Assembly (NCBI GenBank): GCA_963548155.1
Contig: CAUUTP010000035.1
Span: 1 to 18,192 of the forward strand
Direction of reading: 5' to 3'
DNA length: 18,192 nucleotides
From: Eikenella sp963548155
GTDB lineage: Bacteria; Pseudomonadota; Gammaproteobacteria; Burkholderiales; Neisseriaceae
The notes beneath the pieces were generated by a model that saw only the letters and a program-made list of their open reading frames with translations, had not been told where the DNA came from and ran no database searches. The translations under genes were made by a program, and so were the position numbers. Shown in pieces: positions 6,092-13,065 of the stretch; positions within the stretch are counted from its first letter, which is position 1; each line of letters begins with the position of its first letter.

Positions 6092-7225
6092 TTATTCTGC
6101 TTTGAAAATCGACATATCAGTAGTAATAGGTGTTTCCAGGGGAGTATCAGTCTCAGCTTCTGCTGCAGCCAGTTGTTTTTTCTCGGCCAAATACTGCCCG
6201 ATTTGCCGTACCAAATCCTGCGTGCCCTGATGGGCGAGTGCGCTGATTTCAAATAGGCGCGGGGTTTGCCAATCGAAGCCAGACTCACCGGGGGCGGGGT
6301 AGTCCCAGCCGACGGCTTCGAGGAATTCGGCTTTGCGTTCGGCAGCCTCTTCCGGCGTGAGCATATCCAGCTTGTTCAGCACCAGCCAGCGCGGTTTGTC
6401 GAACAGTTCGTCGTCGTATTTTTTCAGCTCGTTGATGATGGCCAGTGCTTCGGCGGCGGGGCTGACGGCTTCGTCGAACGGGGCTAAGTCTACCACGTGC
6501 AGCAAGAGGCCGGTACGCGAAAGGTGTTTTAAAAAGCGGTGTCCTAGCCCGGCGCCTTCGGCTGCGCCTTCAATCAGGCCGGGGATGTCGGCCATCACAA
6601 AGCTTTGGCCTTCATCCACGCGCACCACGCCCAGGTTGGGGTGCAATGTGGTGAAGGGGTAGTCGGCCACTTTGGGGCGGGCGGCAGATACGGCGCGGAT
6701 CAGGGTGGATTTGCCGGCATTGGGCATGCCCAACAGGCCGACGTCGGCCAGCACTTTCAATTCCAACAGCAGGCGGCGCGCTTCGCCGGGTTCGCCGGGC
6801 GTGGCTTGTTTGGGCGCACGGTTAACCGAGGATTTGAAATGGATGTTGCCCAAGCCGCCTTTGCCGCCGCGTGCCAGGCAAACTCGCTGGCCGTGCTGCG
6901 TGAGGTCGGCCACGATTTCGCCGGTGTCGGCATCGCGGATCAGTGTGCCTACGGGCATTTGCAGCTCGATATCGTCGGCGCCGGCACCGTAGCGGTCGGA
7001 GCCGTGGCCTTTTTCACCGTTCTGCGCCTGATAGCGTTTTACGAAACGGTATTCCACTAAGGTGTTTACGTTTTCGCTGGCCAGGGCAAACACGCTGCCG
7101 CCGCGCCCGCCATCGCCGCCGTCGGGGCCACCACGCGGAACGTATTTTTCACGGCGGAAGCTGACAGCGCCGTTACCGCCGCGCCCGGCAGCAACTTCGA
7201 TTTTGGCTTCGTCGATAAATTTCAT
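6092..7225 (-). CDS. obgE: Obg/CgtA GTPase
   Basis: A 377-residue GTPase that binds the 50S subunit during late ribosome assembly and is generally essential. The glycine-rich Obg domain occupies about 1-158 (GRGGNGAVSFRREKYVPRGG). The G domain follows with G1 GMPNAGKST (166-174), G2 around YPFTTLHP, G3 DIPG (213-216), G4 NKLD (284-287) and G5 ISAL (327-330). An acidic/Ala-rich tail after about 350 matches the variable C-terminus of the family. A GGAAAG site precedes the ATG. A near-consensus -10 lies about 137 bases upstream and a DUS hairpin sits in the leader. Confidence 0.97.
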   Translation of the reverse strand: MKFIDEAKIEVAAGRGGNGAVSFRREKYVPRGGPDGGDGGRGGSVFALASENVNTLVEYRFVKRYQAQNGEKGHGSDRYGAGADDIELQMPVGTLIRDADTGEIVADLTQHGQRVCLARGGKGGLGNIHFKSSVNRAPKQATPGEPGEARRLLLELKVLADVGLLGMPNAGKSTLIRAVSAARPKVADYPFTTLHPNLGVVRVDEGQSFVMADIPGLIEGAAEGAGLGHRFLKHLSRTGLLLHVVDLAPFDEAVSPAAEALAIINELKKYDDELFDKPRWLVLNKLDMLTPEEAAERKAEFLEAVGWDYPAPGESGFDWQTPRLFEISALAHQGTQDLVRQIGQYLAEKKQLAAAEAETDTPLETPITTDMSIFKAE

Positions 7226-7239
7226 TTATGTGCTTTCCG

Positions 7240-7272
7240 TTTTCAGGTAGCCTCTTTGGGGCTACCTGAAAA
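7240..7272 (-). repeat. DUS hairpin in the obgE leader
   Basis: A 13-bp stem (7240-7252 with 7260-7272), one arm with an exact DUS (7242-7253), the other with one change (7259-7270). It lies 14 bases ahead of the obgE start and has no T-run on the minus strand, so it is unlikely to be an intrinsic terminator; it could affect mRNA folding near the ribosome binding site. Confidence 0.75.
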
Positions 7273-7361
7273 TCTTAATTCGTTATTGGGATGATGCTTG
7301 CGGCCGGAATTGGTGTGACAGTGCGCCGAATTTTGGTTTAACCCGCCGAGCAAATGCGAAC

Positions 7362-7367
7362 ATTATA
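7362..7367 (-). promoter_or_regulatory. Probable -10 element (TATAAT) for obgE
   Basis: Minus-strand TATAAT, a perfect sigma-70 -10 box, between the gabD terminator hairpin and obgE. The -35 position falls in the DUS arm and has no good match. Start of transcription would be near 7355, leaving a leader of about 130 bases. Confidence 0.5.
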
Positions 7368-7381
7368 AAGGACTGGCGCAA

Positions 7382-7420
7382 AGGCTACCTGAAAATTTGT
7401 AAGCTGCGTTCAGGTAGCCT
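7382..7420 (-). terminator. DUS-hairpin terminator after gabD
   Basis: Opposed exact DUS copies at 7382-7393 and 7409-7420 form a 12-bp stem with a 15-base loop, 9 bases past the gabD stop. The minus strand continues with TTT. Confidence 0.7.
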
Positions 7421-7429
7421 CTGCCAGCC

Positions 7430-8881
7430 TTACACGGTCAGCATCACATATTTGGTTTCCAAATATTCGTCCAGCCCGTATCTGCCGCCTTCGCGGCCGA
7501 TGCCCGACTGCTTTACGCCGCCGAATGGGGCGGCTTCGTTGGAAATCACGCCGGTGTTGATGCCGACCATGCCGTATTCCAAGCCTTCCATCATGCGCGT
7601 GGCCGTGCCGAGGCTGCGGGTATAGCAATAGGCGGCTAAGCCGTATTCGGTGGCGTTGGCCTGTTGCAACACGTCTGCTTCGCTCTCGAAACGGAACACG
7701 GGGGCGAGCGGGCCGAAGGTTTCTTCGCTCGCTACTTTCATGCCGGCATGGGCGTGGCGGATAACGGTGGGCTGGAAGAAGAGTTCGCCTGCCGGATGCC
7801 GCGTACCGCCGGTAACTACTTCGCCGCCGTGGGCGAGCGCATCGGCCAGGTGTTCTTCCACTTTGGCCAGCGCGGCTTCATCAATCAGCGGGCCGCATTC
7901 CGTACCGCTTTCTAAGCCGTTGCCCACTTTCAGGTAGCCTGCTGCTTGGGCGAATTTGCGCACAAATTCATCATACACGCCGCTTTGCACATAAATGCGG
8001 TTGGCACACACACAGGTTTGGCCGGCATTGCGGAATTTGCAGGCAATCGCGCCGGAGACGGCAGCATCGATGTCGGCATCGTCGAACACGATAAACGGCG
8101 CGTTGCCGCCCAGCTCCATCGAGGTTTTTTTGATGGTGGAGGCGCATTGCGCCTGCAGCTGGCGGCCGACGGCGGTGGAGCCGGTGAAGCTGAATTTTTT
8201 CACCGTATCGCTTTCGGTGAGCACGCGGCCGATTTCGCGCGACGAGCCGGTGATCACATTGAACACGCCCGCCGGAATGCCGGCGCGCTCGGCTAGGGCG
8301 GCGATGGCCAGCGCGGAAAACGGTGTTTGCGAAGCGGGGCGGATGATGAAGGTGCAGCCGGCGGCCAGAGCGGGTGCGGCTTTGCGCGTGATCATGGCGT
8401 TGGGGAAGTTCCACGGCGTAATCGCGGCGCATACGCCAACCGGCTGCTTGAACACCACAATACGCTTGTCGGGCGCGGGGCCGGGGATGGTGTCGCCATA
8501 CACGCGCTTGGCCTCTTCGGCATACCATTCGATGTAGGACGCGCCGTAGGCAATTTCGCCGCGTGCTTCGGCCAGCGGTTTGCCTTGCTCCAGCGTGAGC
8601 AGGGTGGCGAGTTCCTCCTGCGCTTCCATCATCAGATCAAACCAGCGGCGCAGGATTTGGCTGCGCTGTTTGGCCGTGAGTGCACGCCAGACAGGCAGTG
8701 CGGCCTGGGCGGCGGCCACGGCGCGTTCGGCTTCCGCCGCGCCCATATCCGGCACGCTGCCGATGGTTTCGCCGGTGGCGGGGTTGGATACGGCAATGGT
8801 GCGGCCGCTATCGGCATCAAGCCATTGGCCGTTGATGTAGCATTGGGTGCGCAGGAGGGCGGGGAGCTTGGGCTGGGTCAT
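7430..8881 (-). CDS. gabD: Succinate-semialdehyde dehydrogenase (GabD type)
   Basis: A 483-residue aldehyde dehydrogenase, the usual length for GabD, which oxidises succinate semialdehyde to succinate with NAD(P)+. It follows E. coli GabD closely: ITPWNFPNAMITRKAAPALAAG, FTGSTAVGR, the general base E256 in ELGGNAPFIVFDDAD and the nucleophile C290 in GQTCVCANR (paired with C292, as in the redox-regulated E. coli enzyme). Unusually, the conserved cofactor-contacting lysine of the KPAxxTP motif is arginine (R181 in IIRPASQTP); the codon reads CGC. An exact DUS inside the gene encodes GYLK at 315-318. No gabT or gabP is nearby. The closing EYLETKYVMLTV is complete. Activity and cofactor preference may be altered by R181. 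Confidence 0.92.
   Translation of the reverse strand: MTQPKLPALLRTQCYINGQWLDADSGRTIAVSNPATGETIGSVPDMGAAEAERAVAAAQAALPVWRALTAKQRSQILRRWFDLMMEAQEELATLLTLEQGKPLAEARGEIAYGASYIEWYAEEAKRVYGDTIPGPAPDKRIVVFKQPVGVCAAITPWNFPNAMITRKAAPALAAGCTFIIRPASQTPFSALAIAALAERAGIPAGVFNVITGSSREIGRVLTESDTVKKFSFTGSTAVGRQLQAQCASTIKKTSMELGGNAPFIVFDDADIDAAVSGAIACKFRNAGQTCVCANRIYVQSGVYDEFVRKFAQAAGYLKVGNGLESGTECGPLIDEAALAKVEEHLADALAHGGEVVTGGTRHPAGELFFQPTVIRHAHAGMKVASEETFGPLAPVFRFESEADVLQQANATEYGLAAYCYTRSLGTATRMMEGLEYGMVGINTGVISNEAAPFGGVKQSGIGREGGRYGLDEYLETKYVMLTV
7929..7940 (-). repeat. DUS inside gabD, read as Gly-Tyr-Leu-Lys
   Basis: Exact 12-mer on the coding strand of gabD. The frame reads GGC TAC CTG AAA, giving GYLK in a surface-type helix end (AQAAGYLKVGNG). 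Confidence 0.9.
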
Positions 8882-8900
8882 GGGGAGGGCTCTTTAAGAG

Positions 8901-8989
8901 AGGCTACCTGAAAGGTAGGTGGGCAGGATGCTGGCCTGCGGTTGAGTTTTAGCTTGGTGGGAAGTGCTTTAGCCTTTTTCAGGTAGCCT
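8901..8989. repeat. Head-to-head DUS pair between the DKNYY gene and gabD
   Basis: Exact copies at 8901-8912 (plus) and 8978-8989 (minus), 65 bases apart, in the 113-base gap. The inner copy lies just past the DKNYY stop. Long-loop pairing is possible. I found no convincing promoter for gabD here. Confidence 0.8.
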
Positions 8990-8994
8990 TTAGG

Positions 8995-9792
8995 TTAGTC
9001 GGTTTGCTCGTTTTGCCAAAGGGTTTTCAGCAGTTCGCTCATTTTGGTGGAATTTTCGGCATGGCGGGTTGCTTCTTCGGCGGCGTAGGAGGCGGCTTTG
9101 GCGGTATCCCATTCGGCGGGGTCTGCATCGGGCAGGATGCGGTTTGTTTTGTAGACGCGTTTGCTGTCTTTGGAAAAGGTTTCGTGTAGGTGCTGCCAAG
9201 TGGCGGCATCGGCACGGGGGAGTTTGCGTTCGCAGTAATAGACGTGTTTGCCGTCGTGGGAAAAGCCGTGTTTGCCTGCCTCGTCCGCTGCTTCGCGCCA
9301 GGTTTGCGGGTCGCTGCCTTTCAGGGGTTTGCCGTCAAAGAAGACGGTGTCGCCGTCGGTGGCGTAGAGGCCTTGAAGTAGGCGGAGTACAAGGGGATTG
9401 GCGGATTGGATTTTGCTGCCTGCGTAATAGGCTTGCGTGCGGTCGGCAGCGTAACCTTCGCCGAGATGGCGGAAGGTGGCGGCATCGCTGCCTTGGAGCG
9501 GGCGCAGGGAAGTTTCGTATTCGCAATATATGGCATCGGCATCGCGCCAGTAGCCCTCGCCGAGATGGGCGAAGCTGTCACGTTGCACGGCGGCAAGCAG
9601 TTCGGCGCCGTGGTAGACATGGTTGCGGTCGCGGGCAATCAGGCAGTCCGGTTCGGCGAATACTTCGAAGGTGGCGGGTTCGCAGCCGCGCAGTTTGCGG
9701 TAGGTGCCGGTGCCGCCGAATTGGACGGTGTTGCCTTGGATGCGCCAGCTGTGTTCGGTTTCGTCGAGTTGGGAGAGGGGAAGCCAGGTCAT
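8995..9792 (-). CDS. DKNYY-repeat family protein
   Basis: 265 residues from the ATG at 9792 (MTWLPLSQLD); a longer frame to 9957 lacks family-like sequence and is rejected. The protein is built from about seven tandem units of 29-36 residues, each with a D/K-x-x-V/A-Y-Y/F-x core followed by a short loop and an L-x-x-x-D-x-x-T/S-F/W helix: HVYHGAELL, AIYCEYETSL, QAYYAGSKI, TVFFDGKPLKGSD, HVYYCERKLPRAD, RVYKTNRILPDAD. This is the DKNYY pattern, a family of unknown function common in Neisseriaceae and Leptotrichia relatives. No signal peptide is visible. A charged C-terminal helix (about 235-265) closes it. It lies between gabD and yebC on the same strand. Confidence 0.8.
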   Translation of the reverse strand: MTWLPLSQLDETEHSWRIQGNTVQFGGTGTYRKLRGCEPATFEVFAEPDCLIARDRNHVYHGAELLAAVQRDSFAHLGEGYWRDADAIYCEYETSLRPLQGSDAATFRHLGEGYAADRTQAYYAGSKIQSANPLVLRLLQGLYATDGDTVFFDGKPLKGSDPQTWREAADEAGKHGFSHDGKHVYYCERKLPRADAATWQHLHETFSKDSKRVYKTNRILPDADPAEWDTAKAASYAAEEATRHAENSTKMSELLKTLWQNEQTD

Positions 9793-9931
9793 GGGTGTTT
9801 GCTCGAATCGGTGTGGGGGAACATTGGTTCGCTCCGCAGAAACTCTGCTTCGAATGCGTCGAACTATCGTTTCGGGCAGTGGTTTGGTGCGGCAGTGTCG
9901 GGCATTTATGCCCAAACTGTGTATGCTTGAG

Positions 9932-10002
9932 AGGCTACCTGAAAACCGATAAGGCATGGGATGAGGCTGCCTGAAAGCGAATTGACAGCTTTCAGGTAGC
10001 CT
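9932..10002. repeat. DUS cluster with one dialect variant; hairpin after yebC
   Basis: An exact DUS at 9932-9943 is followed by a variant AGGCTGCCTGAA at 9964-9975 and an exact minus copy at 9991-10002. The last two pair over 15 bp with one G-T wobble and a 9-base loop, 8 bases past the yebC stop, so this may end yebC transcription, though no T-run follows on the minus strand. Confidence 0.75.
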
Positions 10003-10010
10003 TTGCCTAT

Positions 10011-10739
10011 TTACTCCAGCTCCAGCACGGCGGAGGTGTATACATCTTGCACGTCGTCCAGTGCTTCCAGGGCGTCGATTAGGCGCTGCATTTTGGCGGC
10101 GTCTTCGCCGGTGAGTACGGCTTCGTTTTGGGCGCGCATGGTTACGTCGCCGTCTTCGGCTTTGAAGCCGGCGGTTTCGAGTGCGGCTTTGATGCCGGCC
10201 CAGTCGTTGGGGGCGGTGATGACTTCGAACGAGCCGTCGTCGTGGGCAACGACGTCTTCGGCGCCGGCTTCGAGGGCGGCTTCCATCAGAGCGTCTTCTT
10301 CGGTGTCGGGGCCGAACAGGAGGTAGCCTTGGTGTTTGAAGTTGAAGGCCACGCAGCCGTCGGTGCCGAGGTTGCCGCCGTGTTTGCTGAAGGCATGGCG
10401 CACGTCGGCTACGGTGCGGGTTTTGTTGTCGGTGAGGCAGTCCACCATCAGGGCGGCGCCGCCGATTCCGTAGCCTTCGTAGCGCAGTTCGATGTATTCC
10501 ACGCCTTCGAGGTTGCCGGTGCCTTTGTCGATGGCGCGTTGGACGTTGTCTTTGGGCATGTTTGCGTCCCAGGCTTTGTCCATGGCCAGGCGCAGGCGGG
10601 GGTTGGAGGCGGGGTCGCCGCCGCCGAGGCGGGCGGCTACGGTGATTTCTTTGATCAGTTTGGTGAAGATTTTGCCGCGTTGGGCATCAACGCGGGCTTT
10701 TTTGTGTTGGATATTCGCCCATTTGCTATGGCCGGCCAT
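10011..10739 (-). CDS. yebC: YebC/PmpR family protein
   Basis: 242 residues, a full-length member with the invariant start MAGHSKWANIQHKKARVDAQRGKIFTKLIKEI and the following GGGDPASNPRLR, AFSKHGGNLG and DxDDVQDVYTS-like end (EALDDVQDVYTSAVLEL). The family was described as DNA-binding transcription regulators; recent work assigns some members a role in relieving ribosome stalling, so the label 'regulator' may be incomplete. The ruvC-associated neighbourhood common in other bacteria is absent here. AAGGA precedes the ATG, and a likely promoter lies about 42 bases upstream. Confidence 0.95.
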   Translation of the reverse strand: MAGHSKWANIQHKKARVDAQRGKIFTKLIKEITVAARLGGGDPASNPRLRLAMDKAWDANMPKDNVQRAIDKGTGNLEGVEYIELRYEGYGIGGAALMVDCLTDNKTRTVADVRHAFSKHGGNLGTDGCVAFNFKHQGYLLFGPDTEEDALMEAALEAGAEDVVAHDDGSFEVITAPNDWAGIKAALETAGFKAEDGDVTMRAQNEAVLTGEDAAKMQRLIDALEALDDVQDVYTSAVLELE

Positions 10740-10780
10740 ATTACTTTCCTTAATTTATCTGGTTGGGATGACAAAGCGCA

Positions 10781-10809
10781 ATTTTAGCATTTTCAGCCAG
10801 CCTGTTGAA
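10781..10809 (-). promoter_or_regulatory. Likely extended -10 promoter for yebC
   Basis: On the minus strand TGCTAAAAT gives an extended -10 (TGn plus TAAAAT at 10781-10786); a weak -35 (TTCAAC at 10804-10809) stands 17 bases away. The predicted leader is about 35 bases. The spacer contains a degenerate DUS-like stretch. Confidence 0.5.
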
Positions 10810-10841
10810 CAGCGGGACGGGCGGATGGTGCGGATAGTTTT

Positions 10842-10879
10842 TTTAGGTAGCCTTATCTGGGGAATAGAGGCTACCTGAA
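10842..10879 (-). terminator. DUS hairpin after the 363-residue protein gene
   Basis: An exact DUS at 10868-10879 and a one-mismatch copy (TTTAGGTAGCCT) at 10842-10853 oppose each other 11 bases past the stop. No T-run on the minus strand, so strength is uncertain. Confidence 0.55.
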
Positions 10880-10890
10880 AATTGGTGGGT

Positions 10891-11982
10891 TTATTGCGGC
10901 GCTTCGCTAAACAGCGGATTGAAGCCGTTTAACTCCAGCGCTTGGGGGTAGTCGGGCATGGCGGCATTTTCGGGCAGGATGTCGCGCAGCAGGCGGATGT
11001 GTTCCACTTGGCATTCGGTCATCAGATCGAGGAAGTTTTGCACTACGGTATCTACGGAGTCTGTAGGCGCGAGCTGCCAGCGGAAGGTTTGCGGCACCAA
11101 GCCGTAGCTGTGGTCGGTGGCGCTGAAGCTGAACACAATCTGCCCGCCTTCTTGGGCGGCCACGGCCACGCCGACGCGCGGGCTTTGCAGGCGCACGGCG
11201 CGGATGGCGTTGGCGGCGAATACGTCCAGCGCCATGCGCTGGCGGGTGTGGCTGCCGTTGCGGATGGCCTCGAGCGGGGCGGCTGGGTCGAGCGGGTTGG
11301 CAAACAGGGTGAGGCCGGGCAGGGCGAAACGTTCCTGCCAATACTGCATCAGGGGCAGGGCGGCCTGGCCGAGTTTGCCGGGGGCTTCGGGCGCGTTGTA
11401 GCCCAGGGCGTACACCACGTGCACGCTCTGCCCAGAGGGGATCGCGATTTCTGCCGAGCCGGTTTGCGCGGCGGCAAACTGTTCGGCAGCGGCACGGCTT
11501 TGTTTGGCGGCAAACCATTGTTCCAACTTAATGCGGCTGATTTGTTCGGCAGTGAGCAGCATGGGCAGCCACATGGTTTGCGCCAGATGTCGGATGGGCT
11601 CGAATTCAGCCAGTTTGGCATTAAGTGCGGTAGCATCGAGAGCGGTTGGCAGGGATGCGGCCTGGTTGCAACCGGCCACGAGCACCACGGGCAGGGCGAG
11701 CCAGCCGGTTTCTTCGGCAGTGGCGGGGCGCAGGGTTTGCTCCATGGCCTGCCACAGGACGCGGTAAACGGCATCGCTCGGCGCCATGCTCAGTGCCACG
11801 GAAAGGGAGGTGAGGTGGCGCGATTGCAGCATTTGGAAAATCAGGCTGTGCAAGGTGCCGCCGGAAAGTTTGCTTTGGGCGCGGGAGCGGTTGGCGGCCA
11901 CGGCTTCGGCGTGCAGCAGCAGTTCGTTTTTCACTTCTTGGGCGGGATAGGGGCGGGGGTCGGGGAGGAGATGGTTGTTCAT
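10891..11982 (-). CDS. Uncharacterised 363-residue protein
   Basis: The start at 11982 (MNNHLLPDPRPYPAQ) is chosen because a longer frame to 12207 would overlap the RhuM-Fic gene with low-complexity, non-family-like sequence. I do not recognise the family. The protein is mostly soluble and Ala/Gln/Leu-rich, with no signal peptide; the segment at about 94-110 (WLALPVVLVAGCNQAA) is hydrophobic but short. Other visible segments are HVVYALGYN, a central LPLMQYWQERFALPG and a C-terminal TECQVEHIRLLRDILPE. The gene begins 16 bases after the RhuM-Fic stop on the same strand and is probably co-transcribed with it. It may equally be a conserved Neisseriaceae gene that was simply adjacent to transaldolase before the Fic gene arrived. 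Confidence 0.75.
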   Translation of the reverse strand: MNNHLLPDPRPYPAQEVKNELLLHAEAVAANRSRAQSKLSGGTLHSLIFQMLQSRHLTSLSVALSMAPSDAVYRVLWQAMEQTLRPATAEETGWLALPVVLVAGCNQAASLPTALDATALNAKLAEFEPIRHLAQTMWLPMLLTAEQISRIKLEQWFAAKQSRAAAEQFAAAQTGSAEIAIPSGQSVHVVYALGYNAPEAPGKLGQAALPLMQYWQERFALPGLTLFANPLDPAAPLEAIRNGSHTRQRMALDVFAANAIRAVRLQSPRVGVAVAAQEGGQIVFSFSATDHSYGLVPQTFRWQLAPTDSVDTVVQNFLDLMTECQVEHIRLLRDILPENAAMPDYPQALELNGFNPLFSEAPQ

Positions 11983-11998
11983 AATGATGATGGTAAGG

Positions 11999-12994
11999 TT
12001 ACGGGTTGGGTTGGTGTTGCAACATGTGCATAATGAGTCGGATAAGGGTGTCTTTTTGTGCGGGCGCGGATTCGGCCACCAATAGGGTGAGCGCGGCCAG
12101 GCCGGTGTCGTTGATAACAGCGCGGCCGTCTGCGCGGAACAGGCGGCGGTTTTGGTGCAGGAAATCAACAAACAGAAAGGCACCGCTGCGCTTATTGCCG
12201 TCGGCAAATGGATGGTTTTTCACGATAAAGTAGAGCAGATGGGCGGCTTTGCTTTCGATGCTGGGGTAAGCGGGCGCGCCGAATACGCTTTGCGCGAGGT
12301 TGCCGAGAATGGCGGCTAAGCCGTCTTCGCGTTCGCGGGCAAACAGGTCGCTGGCTTCGCCGCGGGCGATGAGTTCGGCTTTGAGTTGGCTTAGGGCGCG
12401 GCGTGCAGCTTCGGGCGTTGGCAGGCTGCCGCCGTTTTCGCCCGCCGGCTCTTGCAGCAGGCCTTCATCGTATTGTTGCAGCCAGAGGAAGGTGTGGGTG
12501 TAGCGGCTGACGATATCGACCAAGCCTCGGCCGGCTTCCAGCGTGAGGGCGGGCGAGGCGGCAGTGGTTTGAATCAGCTGCAAGGCTTGTTCGAGCTCGT
12601 CGGCGTTTTGCTGCAGGCGTTGTTGGTTAAGCGCGTAGCCTTTGAGCAGGTAGTCTTTCAGTCGGGCGGTGGCCCAGCGGCGGAACTGGGTGGCATTTTT
12701 GGATTTCACGCGGTAACCCACGGAAAGCACTGCATCCAGATTGTAGTGTTTGATTTGCCGCGTTACCTGACGTTTGCCTTCGACTCGAACTACCGAGTAA
12801 TCCTCGGTAGTTACTTTTTCTTCCAGCTCGGCTTCGGCATAGATGTTTCTCAGGTGCAGACCGATATTGTCGGTGCTGGTGTCAAACAGGTGTGCCATCT
12901 GCGCTTGCGACAGCCATACGGTGTCGGTGTCGAAGCGGACTTCAACTTGGGTTTGTCCGTCTGCGCTTTGGTAGATTTCGATTGGGTTATTCAT
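11999..12994 (-). CDS. RhuM-Fic/Doc fusion protein (virulence RhuM family with Fic domain)
   Basis: 331 residues. The N-terminal half is a RhuM domain: EVRFDTDTVWLSQAQMAHLF, then IGLHLRNIYAEAELEEKVTTEDYSVV, REVTRQIKHYNLDAVLSVGYRVKS-like sequence (here QVTRQIKHYNLDAVLSVGYR) and TQFRRWATARLKDYLLKGY. The C-terminal half (about 190-331) is a Fic/Doc domain with the catalytic motif HPFADGNKRSG at 261-271. The histidine is present. The NKR ending (K where AMP-transferring Fic enzymes often have G) is shared with Doc, which phosphorylates EF-Tu, so AMP transfer and phosphorylation are both possible. I see no (S/T)xxxE(G/N) inhibitory helix and no separate antitoxin gene. Such proteins are often accessory genes; this one lies between housekeeping genes. 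Confidence 0.88.
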   Translation of the reverse strand: MNNPIEIYQSADGQTQVEVRFDTDTVWLSQAQMAHLFDTSTDNIGLHLRNIYAEAELEEKVTTEDYSVVRVEGKRQVTRQIKHYNLDAVLSVGYRVKSKNATQFRRWATARLKDYLLKGYALNQQRLQQNADELEQALQLIQTTAASPALTLEAGRGLVDIVSRYTHTFLWLQQYDEGLLQEPAGENGGSLPTPEAARRALSQLKAELIARGEASDLFAREREDGLAAILGNLAQSVFGAPAYPSIESKAAHLLYFIVKNHPFADGNKRSGAFLFVDFLHQNRRLFRADGRAVINDTGLAALTLLVAESAPAQKDTLIRLIMHMLQHQPNP

Positions 12995-13020
12995 GCGTGT
13001 GATGTATTTATGATTGGAGG

Positions 13021-13061
13021 AAGGCTACCTGAAAAACGGAGTGGCGGTTTCAGGTAGCCTT
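13021..13061 (-). terminator. DUS-hairpin terminator after transaldolase
   Basis: A 14-bp perfect stem (13021-13034 with 13048-13061) and a 13-base loop with two opposed exact DUS copies, beginning 4 bases past the tal stop. It separates tal from the RhuM-Fic gene, implying the latter has its own promoter. Confidence 0.7.
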
Positions 13062-13065
13062 TCGC

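Noticed and set aside
9793..9957. N-terminal extension of the DKNYY protein
   Set aside because: It is Arg/Ser-rich, not repeat-like, and spans the intergenic palindrome GGGCATTTATGCCC (9900-9913).
11983..12207. N-terminal extension of the 363-residue protein
   Set aside because: It would run out of frame through the end of the RhuM-Fic gene and is Cys/Pro/Trp-rich junk-like sequence.
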